Shown: piece after piece, positions 41,713 through 48,098 of the stretch | Layout: each line of letters begins with the position of its first letter | Position numbering within the stretch: the first letter of the stretch is position 1 | Assembly (NCBI GenBank): GCA_947503265.1 | Contig: CANNDC010000027.1 | Location: 1 to 48,098, forward strand | Source of the DNA: an uncultured Alteromonadaceae bacterium | GTDB lineage: Bacteria > Pseudomonadota > Gammaproteobacteria > Enterobacterales > Alteromonadaceae | Direction of reading: 5' to 3' | DNA length: 48,098 nucleotides | Program-made: the position numbers and the translations under genes | The notes under the pieces: generated by a model | What the model saw: the letters and a program-made list of their open reading frames with translations, nothing else | What the model was told of the DNA's origin: nothing | Database searches by the model: none

Positions 41713-42687
41713 ATGAAAGCTATCATTTGTAATGAATTTGCCTCAGTAGATAAACTTGAATATCAGGACATTGCTAACCCTAAAGCGGGAAAAGGCGAGG
41801 TCGTCGTCGATGTCAAAGCATGTGGTGTCAACTTTCCAGACGGCCTACTTGTTCAAGGTTTATATCAAATGAAACCAGAACGTCCGTTTATTCCGGGCAG
41901 CGAAGTTGCTGGTATAGTTTCAGAAGTTGGTGAAGGTGTACCTCATTTAAAAGTGGGATCACGCGTCATCGCAATTTGTATGTTGGGTGGCTACGCTGAA
42001 AAAGTAGCTGTACCTATGATGCAAGTGATGCCAATTCCTGATGCAATTCCTGATGAAGAAGCGGCAGCTTTGGTCACTGCCCATGCAACCGCCCACCATG
42101 CACTTAAGCAAAGAGCAAATATTCAGTCCGGAGAAACTTTAGTGGTTACAGGTGCTGCAGGCGGCACAGGGTTAGCCGCAGTGCAAATTGGCAAGGCAAT
42201 GGGGGCCAAAGTCATTGCAGTATGTTCAACACAAGAAAAGCTAGAGGTTGCTAAGCTTAATGGCGCTGACATTCTGATTAATTATAGTGAAAAGGATTTG
42301 AAGACAGCCTTAAAAGAGGAAACGCGAGGGAAAGGAGCGGATGTAGTTTATGAATGTGTGGGAGGTGACACTTTTCATGCTTGTTCTCGCAGCATGGGCT
42401 GGAACGGACGATTATTGGTTGTCGGTTTTGCCGGAGGCAAAATTCCAGAGTTCCCAGTAAACCTAAGTTTAGTGAAAGGCTACTCGGTTGTAGGTGTATT
42501 CTGGGGTTCGTTTACCCAACATCAACCAAAAGATTTTGCGGTCAACATGCAAGAATTAATTGCTTGGTATTTAGAAGGGAAAGTCAAAGTAATTGTTGAT
42601 GATGCTTTACCGTTAAAAGACGCCAAACTTGCCTTAAACAAAGTGATGGGGCGTTCCGTCAAAGGAAAAATGGCCCTGATTCCATAG
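41713..42687 (+). CDS. Quinone oxidoreductase-like MDR-family reductase (NADPH-dependent)
   Basis: This 324-residue protein of the zinc-free medium-chain dehydrogenase/reductase type has the N-terminal catalytic domain with ACGVNFPDGLLVQGLYQ and FIPGSEVAGIV, and the Rossmann part VVTGAAGGTGLAAVQIGKAMGAKVIAV (about 140-168). No structural zinc Cys cluster is seen, as in Qor proteins. It reduces quinones or enoyl compounds. It lies 48 bp after the phosphotransferase gene, most likely the same operon, and may reduce an enone or enoyl-CoA formed by the ACAD/kinase pair. Confidence 0.9.
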   Translation: MKAIICNEFASVDKLEYQDIANPKAGKGEVVVDVKACGVNFPDGLLVQGLYQMKPERPFIPGSEVAGIVSEVGEGVPHLKVGSRVIAICMLGGYAEKVAVPMMQVMPIPDAIPDEEAAALVTAHATAHHALKQRANIQSGETLVVTGAAGGTGLAAVQIGKAMGAKVIAVCSTQEKLEVAKLNGADILINYSEKDLKTALKEETRGKGADVVYECVGGDTFHACSRSMGWNGRLLVVGFAGGKIPEFPVNLSLVKGYSVVGVFWGSFTQHQPKDFAVNMQELIAWYLEGKVKVIVDDALPLKDAKLALNKVMGRSVKGKMALIP

Positions 42688-42898
42688 AGGCTCATAAAGC
42701 GGGGGATTTAAATTGGTTTGCGTTGCGACAAATGCTAATCCCAAAATCAATAGTAACCAGTTAATCCTCCTTCATACTTTTTCACCTTTCGGTCGTAACC
42801 TCTTGCTAGATTCTTATCGGTCCAACGCTTATTAATATAATTGGGGACATATTATTGTAACCAAATAAATGAAGCTATAAACTGCAACAAACCCATCA

Positions 42899-43900
42899 AT
42901 GCAGCAGCTGCAATTGAAGACATATTTCACCTTTCTACAGTTTATTACCTCTAAATACCAATTTTTTAAGGCGTTTATTTTACTTAGTATCACAGTTTTA
43001 TTCTTTGGTTGTGTCAATCAAACTAAGCTAAGCTCTGCCGAAAAAGTTCAGTTGGAATTACATAATCAGCTCATCTTAGAGATTGAAGAATTTGTCGAGG
43101 CAAGCCTTTTTAATAGCATGATTTCGGTACAAAAAGACAACCGATTGGAATGGAATAAACTGCTAAGTATTTATTCTTGTGGTTCAGAATCAGGAAAACA
43201 AAATGTAGCCAAAATCATAGCCGATATTCAACCTAAGTTTAGGTCACGCATTCAGGCGACTGCTAGCCAATATGAAGTATTTGTTTTGCCCCACGAAAAA
43301 GCGATTTTAGCGGATGTATCTGATATTGCCTTTAGACTTTTTAGTGCGGCATATGCAGCGGGATATGCTAGGCAAATTGAACTGGCTGAAACAGTAGAGC
43401 AGGGCACAAAAAGTGACTTATGTGGAGGTATAGTCAAATCCAACACAACAAATTTAAATGCATTTGCTGCCAATATGAATTGGCAGTCTGACACTGCTGG
43501 GATTAGCCTGACAAAACGTCTACTAGCACCTCATATTGATTTGGGTATAAAAGTCTTTAACCAAGTTCTATTGGAGCGAGGATCGACTTTCGAAGCATTG
43601 GTATACAGTCATGCTTATCAGAGAATAGAAGAATATCAACAGTTGTTTTTTGAAGTGAATAAGCTAGAAAATGTGAATAGTTACGCACTCGCTGTTCAAG
43701 GTAATTCGTTTTTCATGGATGATATTGCTGACGCTGCAAAACACAATGAATTTGCTTATTTGTTGCTAACGTCGGGATATCATTGGGGAATGATGTCTGT
43801 GTTGGTTATTTTAGAACAAGACTTTCAAAAATTACATAAGCTAAAAAAACGGGATTCAGAGAAGTTAATTGAACAAGTAATTTTAAGTAAAAGCACTTGA
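42899..43900 (+). CDS. Unknown lipoprotein
   Basis: This 333-residue protein has a lipobox (ITVLFFGC, Cys38) after a long N-region, suggesting that the true start may be a later non-ATG codon. The mature protein is mostly helical and charged, with two Cys (SCGSE and LCGGI) that could form a disulfide. No domain family is recognised. It appears monocistronic, between the quinone-reductase gene and the subtilase. Confidence 0.65.
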   Translation: MQQLQLKTYFTFLQFITSKYQFFKAFILLSITVLFFGCVNQTKLSSAEKVQLELHNQLILEIEEFVEASLFNSMISVQKDNRLEWNKLLSIYSCGSESGKQNVAKIIADIQPKFRSRIQATASQYEVFVLPHEKAILADVSDIAFRLFSAAYAAGYARQIELAETVEQGTKSDLCGGIVKSNTTNLNAFAANMNWQSDTAGISLTKRLLAPHIDLGIKVFNQVLLERGSTFEALVYSHAYQRIEEYQQLFFEVNKLENVNSYALAVQGNSFFMDDIADAAKHNEFAYLLLTSGYHWGMMSVLVILEQDFQKLHKLKKRDSEKLIEQVILSKST

Positions 43901-44144
43901 TTATTATTGATTGAAGCATTAATAAGAATAAATAAGTTTTGTCGAGTATAGGATTGCGTTCTATGGCACTGAGTAGCCTAGTCTCGTACATCTTGAGGAG
44001 TCATTTCTAATATTTGACAGCTTAGAATTCTAATTAACTTACTTTTCGCCAAGGTGTCTATATCGATCATTAAGCCCTCACTGCACTTGCCATTTCACTA
44101 CCCATTAATGCACTAAAAAACGCCATTTAAGATACAACCAAAAA

Positions 44145-44169
44145 AAACCCCACCTAAAAGGCGGGGTTT
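44145..44169 (-). terminator. Rho-independent terminator of the subtilase gene
   Basis: AAACCCC-A-CCT / AGG-C-GGGGTTT forms a GC-rich hairpin with a single mismatch. On the minus strand it is followed by a U tract (the A run at 44139-44147). It lies about 26 bases after the stop. Confidence 0.9.
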
Positions 44170-44194
44170 GAATGGTTACTTTAACTCTTTGATT

Positions 44195-47100
44195 TTATTT
44201 AATTACTTCTAATACCGTAGTACCTTCAGATTCACCTTCGTCATTAAAGAACGTTACGCCACCCATATACAAGTTAGGTGCCAATCCTCTAGTGCTGATT
44301 GTGACATTATTGAAACGCCCATCTATCGCGCGTCTTGAAGAGAACATACGAGTTGAGCGTTGACCAGGTGTAGCTATCCACACCGGAGCATCAAATTCAA
44401 CCGAATCTTCTCCATTTAAGTCCCAACCCCACACAGCGATAACATATACGTTAATCCCTGTACCATCTTTAGGTTCGGGATTAACCAAAATAACTTCTTC
44501 GTTAGAACTACTTGATTCAGAGTTAGCTACTGGAATACAACCGATTCCAGTTGTACACTTCCAGATATGCAAGTCTAAATCAGTTCCTTCAGCACTTACA
44601 AATGCATCAAACAGATTAAAACGAGCCACTTGCGTTCCTTCAGGCATCGGAACGGTCGCAAATTGACCCAATCCTATCGCAGTATTGAAGTCGAACCCTG
44701 CTCGACCTGAATCGATAACCGAATCGGAATAGAATTCAGGTCCTACTAGTCCGGAATAAGTCATACTGGTTGTGCCAGTGTAACGCATCTGAACTGGGAA
44801 GGAAGCACGTCCTCTGCTATTCAAATTAATTGACAATTCTTCAGGAACTGCAATCTTGATGTCAGGCAGCGGATTTACCGCAATTGGGCTGCGCACTTCT
44901 ATACCGTCTGGACCAGTGAAAGTTACGGAACCAAATGCAAATTCATTAGGTTCAAATTCATCCTGCTTAGAGAAGGTCAATGAGTAGCTTGCTTTTCCAT
45001 CAGCATCAACTTCCAAATCATCAGATGCAGTTTCAACACCATCACTATCAAACGTTTTAACTTCAACGTTGATACCAGCTGGAGCTTCTACCGATACTGC
45101 ATAAGTACCTCCGGCACCCGTCATATCAGTTACTGTTCTGCTAATCACTTCTTCACCATCTAGCTCAGAAATTGCAATAGAAGGGTAGTTCAACTGACTT
45201 GGGTCAGTAGCGAAACCAGCAGCAGTAAGCGACGCACAGTCTTGACTTCCATCACCATAGCTAGAAACTAAGGTAGCTTCACCTTGTCCGCATAAGAAGG
45301 CTAAGTAGTCATTTACATTCGCATCATAAGTTAGACCTGGAGTAAGCGAAGCCAATGGATCAGTATGACCTGAACCAAAGTCAAACGGGTCAGCAGGTGT
45401 TGCTCCGTCTTCCTTGGTTAAATTCTGACGAGCGGAGGTCATTATTGCCGACTTGATCTGAGCCGGAGACCAATCTGGGTTTTCACCCTTCAATAGAGCT
45501 GCCATACCAGCTATGTGGGGGCCTGACATTGATGTTCCAGAAATATAACCGAAATTCTGACCTTGCTCGTTACCACCAAAGTTAAACTGGGTTGGGCTAA
45601 TAGCAGCTAGAATAGTCACACCCGGTGCTGTGATGTCAGGTTTGATAATGTCCTGCGGTGTTGTGTTTGGTCCCCTTGAAGAGAAGCCTGCCATTTGATT
45701 GCCGACAGATACAGACTCGGTTGCAACTGGGTCATTTGTCCATGTCGCTGTAATTTCCATACCATCTGCTAGTCGACCTGCAAGGTCTAACCCATAAGAA
45801 TTCTCAATCATACGGCCAGGAATAGTGATACCGGTAGCATCGCCACCCATTGCAATAGGTAAACGATTATCAGAGTAAACAATGACCGCTGTAGCACCAG
45901 CTCCTTGTGCTGCTAGTATTTTCTCTGAAAAGTTACAAGCACCACGCGCAATAAGAGCGATATTGCCGTCAATGGCTTCAGGGTTTGTAACCGGGCCGTC
46001 TTCATTGCAGGCTCTAGCAGGTTCGATGGCAACAACATTACCGGTTACCCCATCAGCAGGAGGAGGAGCTGTGATACCCCCTTCGATAGAAAATGCAGGA
46101 TCCAGTGCTTCACCATCGGCAGTAAATTCTAACCCTTCTCCTATTGCTGGAACTATTCCATCATAGGTTGAAGCGGCTACGGTAGCTTGCCAAGGCGCAA
46201 TATTACTAACTGTAGACGGGCCTGGGCCACTGTTTCCAGCTGATGAGGCAAAAAATACTCCCGCTTCTGCAGCACGCAAAGATGCGTTATAAACGGGAGT
46301 ATTCAAATTGGCAGAGTTGCCAATTGAGTAGTTTAATACGTCTACACCGTCCGCTACTGCATCATCTATGGCTGCCATACTATCTGCAAACGTACAACCT
46401 CTGTCGCTCCCAGGAGTGCTTGGATCCTCGAAATTTGAGTTCCAACATACTTTGTAAGCAGCAACGCGCGCACGAGGAGCTATGCCAGATATAGTACCGA
46501 TCTCAACACCGCTGCGACTTGCAGTTACACCTGCATTACCTGCTGCTGTACTTGCTGTATGCGAACCATGACTGTCTGCATCTCTTGGAGAATCGAACTC
46601 ACCTAAATCATAGCGAATTCTGTCTGTACCAAAACCAGCGTCATAGAATCTCGCACCGATTAACTTATTATTACAAACAAAAGTTTCTTCTTCGGCTTCT
46701 TCACCGGCATCACAAACACCATTCCAGCCTAAATCTGCTGGGTCAGAGTAGCTGCCGTCATCGGCGAATGATGGATGCTCAGGAATAATGCCCGTATCTA
46801 AAATACCAACAATGACATCTTCACCAACTACCCCATCTACATGAAGACCACCGTCTGGGCCTGCTAAACCTAAAAAGGCTGGAGTATTTGATGTTTGTGG
46901 TACATGAATTTCATCTTCCCAAACGCCTACGACATCTGGATGATTTCGCATGGCTTCCGCTTGGCTCGGACTTAATCTTGCAGAAAAACCATTTAAGGTA
47001 TGTACATAAGAATGTAGAATTTCACCAGAACCAAAGTTAGCCGCCATTTCAGCCTGTTTAGCTTTTAGACGAGCGGTGTAGGCTGAAATATTTGCTGATT

Positions 47101-47371
47101 CAGCATTGTAGTTGTTTTTACCTAGCCCTACTAATTGATTGCTTGGTAGTAATTCGCCTAATTCAGATGCTTTGGCAATACCTGATGCACCTTTTAGTTG
47201 AATTATGTAAGTACCAGTCGCTTTTTTGCTAGATGTAAAACTTTCTGCGGCAGTAAATTTACTGGCATTGGTACCAGCAGTAATATTGCTAGCTACGGCG
47301 CCGGTAGACAACACGCTCGTCGTTACTGCCATTGAAACCATTGTCCCTATTAGGGATTTTTTAAACTTCAT
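44195..47371 (-). CDS. Large exported S8 (subtilisin-like) serine protease with inhibitor I9 and PA domains
   Basis: This 1058-residue secreted protease has a signal peptide of about 27, an I9-like propeptide (about 52-156), and the S8 domain with Asp192 (VGILDTG), His268 (DSHGSHTAS), oxyanion Asn380 (SSAGNSGPG) and Ser614 (SGTSMSGPHIAG). A PA insertion lies at about 440-540 (IALIARGACNFSEKILAAQGAGATAVIVYSD). C-terminal FnIII-like and further beta domains follow. It resembles the secreted nutritional subtilases of Alteromonadales. Only a long AT-rich region lies upstream. Confidence 0.95.
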   Translation of the reverse strand: MKFKKSLIGTMVSMAVTTSVLSTGAVASNITAGTNASKFTAAESFTSSKKATGTYIIQLKGASGIAKASELGELLPSNQLVGLGKNNYNAESANISAYTARLKAKQAEMAANFGSGEILHSYVHTLNGFSARLSPSQAEAMRNHPDVVGVWEDEIHVPQTSNTPAFLGLAGPDGGLHVDGVVGEDVIVGILDTGIIPEHPSFADDGSYSDPADLGWNGVCDAGEEAEEETFVCNNKLIGARFYDAGFGTDRIRYDLGEFDSPRDADSHGSHTASTAAGNAGVTASRSGVEIGTISGIAPRARVAAYKVCWNSNFEDPSTPGSDRGCTFADSMAAIDDAVADGVDVLNYSIGNSANLNTPVYNASLRAAEAGVFFASSAGNSGPGPSTVSNIAPWQATVAASTYDGIVPAIGEGLEFTADGEALDPAFSIEGGITAPPPADGVTGNVVAIEPARACNEDGPVTNPEAIDGNIALIARGACNFSEKILAAQGAGATAVIVYSDNRLPIAMGGDATGITIPGRMIENSYGLDLAGRLADGMEITATWTNDPVATESVSVGNQMAGFSSRGPNTTPQDIIKPDITAPGVTILAAISPTQFNFGGNEQGQNFGYISGTSMSGPHIAGMAALLKGENPDWSPAQIKSAIMTSARQNLTKEDGATPADPFDFGSGHTDPLASLTPGLTYDANVNDYLAFLCGQGEATLVSSYGDGSQDCASLTAAGFATDPSQLNYPSIAISELDGEEVISRTVTDMTGAGGTYAVSVEAPAGINVEVKTFDSDGVETASDDLEVDADGKASYSLTFSKQDEFEPNEFAFGSVTFTGPDGIEVRSPIAVNPLPDIKIAVPEELSINLNSRGRASFPVQMRYTGTTSMTYSGLVGPEFYSDSVIDSGRAGFDFNTAIGLGQFATVPMPEGTQVARFNLFDAFVSAEGTDLDLHIWKCTTGIGCIPVANSESSSSNEEVILVNPEPKDGTGINVYVIAVWGWDLNGEDSVEFDAPVWIATPGQRSTRMFSSRRAIDGRFNNVTISTRGLAPNLYMGGVTFFNDEGESEGTTVLEVIK

Positions 47372-48020
47372 ATCTGTCTCCTGTAGACACTTGTTGTTTT
47401 ATTATTTTTATTATTGGTCGCAACAAACGACTTATCCCCGCCATACCAACGATATGCCGCTAAGTTATTTGTTTATTTATTGTTGCTTGTTGAAAACCAT
47501 TTAGAACTTATTTTATTTTTATATTTAAATTTCGAGGGAATACTTCATTTAGTGGACGCGTGTTACTCCGTCTAGAAGATGATTTTCCTTCAATTTTTTA
47601 TTATTGTTATTGCTCGTTGAGAATCATAATTAATTCACCAGATTCAATTTAATACATAGTTGTGCACGGGTCCAGTTTTCTCAAAAGGTAATTTGACCAT
47701 TTGGACAATATTTTTAACCGTTTGAAAGTTAATTAAATTTAACCTATTGAAATATATGAATAAATAGTTATTTGCTTGTTATAGCTTTCATATCTAAATT
47801 TGCTAAGAATTGATATTAATGAAATTGAATTTTATCAAGGGAATATATATTTCATATTTTTCATGAAGTTAGATGGAATAGCTAATAGTAGTGCTGTAAA
47901 TATATGTTTACCAATACTGCGTATTCATTGCATTAACTATAAGTTTTTTCTTTCTACAGGCTGTATTGAAGCTATCGAAAATAATTAACAAAAAATAACA
48001 CAGTAAATTTGCATGATTTT
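47372..48020. other. Long AT-rich non-coding region
   Basis: The first part (to about 47700) should hold the subtilase promoter; no operator is recognised. The rest, to about 48020, has no ORF with coding character (a 62-codon frame at 47800-47988 is AT-rich noise). Confidence 0.5.
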
Positions 48021-48023
48021 ATG

Positions 48024-48051
48024 TTGACATCAAAACATAGGCGTGTAGAAT
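48024..48051 (+). promoter_or_regulatory. Strong rRNA/tRNA-type promoter at the window's right edge
   Basis: TTGACA (48024-48029), a 16-bp spacer and TAGAAT (48046-48051) are followed by the GC-rich discriminator TCGCGTCCCGC. A small hairpin GGCTT-AAT-AAGCC (48071-48083) comes next. This is the layout of stringently controlled stable-RNA promoters; the transcribed genes are beyond the window. Confidence 0.7.
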
Positions 48052-48098
48052 TCGCGTCCCGCTTGAGAGAGGCTTAATAAGCCAACTAGCAAGTGAAG

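Noticed and set aside
47800..47988. 62-codon frame in the AT-rich right end
   Set aside because: Composition is that of random AT-rich DNA, with no ribosome-binding site or homology.

Overview
The window looks like chromosomal DNA of a marine, heterotrophic gammaproteobacterium of the Alteromonadales (Glaciecola/Paraglaciecola-like). This is inferred from moderate GC, two large TonB-dependent receptors, exported S8 and zinc proteases, a LytS/LytR pair, and protein styles typical of algal-matter degraders. No phage, IS element, CRISPR array or RNA gene is visible. A strong promoter with a GC-rich discriminator at the extreme right edge suggests that a stable-RNA operon starts just outside.

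Layout. (1) 1-285: the 3' end of an unknown ORF running in from the left, with a (CCAAG)n tract encoding PSQAK repeats. (2) 282-2821, minus: two PuuE/imidase-like NodB-fold hydrolases and an isochorismatase-fold amidohydrolase. (3) 3052-5366, plus: an unknown protein, a SAM methyltransferase and a small unknown protein, closed by a terminator. (4) 5436-9289: a GFA-domain protein, then a LytR/LytS pair coupled to an exported beta-lactamase-fold hydrolase. (5) 9622-14919, minus: a TonB-dependent receptor and three exported VOC-fold proteins. (6) 15029-18623: a Tat-type FAD amine oxidase, a MerR regulator divergent from an alpha/beta hydrolase, and a membrane protein. (7) 18996-28677, plus: a long catabolic operon coding for HapK/REDY-like protein, SDR, a third PuuE-like hydrolase, CitE-like lyase, MaoC hydratase, acyl-CoA dehydrogenase, two CaiB/BaiF CoA-transferases, a CpcT/CpeT-family lipoprotein and a sodium:solute symporter. 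(8) 28768-29469: an FNR/FixK-type regulator. (9) 29563-36151: lipoprotein, dimeric dUTPase, BlaI/M56-TonB pair, zinc metalloprotease. (10) 36381-42687: a second TonB receptor and an ACAD / phosphotransferase / quinone-reductase operon. (11) 42899-47371: unknown lipoprotein and a large exported subtilase.

The central observation is that regions 5, 7 and 8 share one palindromic operator (consensus AATTTGTCCGTACAAATT). It occurs in front of the TonB receptor, the VOC operon, the catabolic operon and the FNR-type regulator gene, each time next to or over the likely -10/+1 region or the ribosome-binding region. This defines one probable regulon, apparently repressor-controlled, whose regulator is not obvious in the window. 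FNR-like boxes (TTGAYN4RTCAA) also lie in this region.

The enzyme set suggests a route in which a nitrogen-containing ring, such as a cyclic imide or amide, is opened by PuuE/imidase-type hydrolases. The half-amide would be cleaved by the isochorismatase-fold amidase, and the dicarboxylate activated by class III CoA-transferases, oxidised, hydrated and split by the CitE-like lyase, much as in itaconate or methylsuccinate/benzylsuccinate catabolism. The CpcT/CpeT (phycobilin lyase family) lipoprotein and the HapK/REDY protein (family known from prodiginine clusters) make pyrrole or bilin-derived compounds, for example the maleimides left by tetrapyrrole breakdown, an attractive but unproven substrate class.
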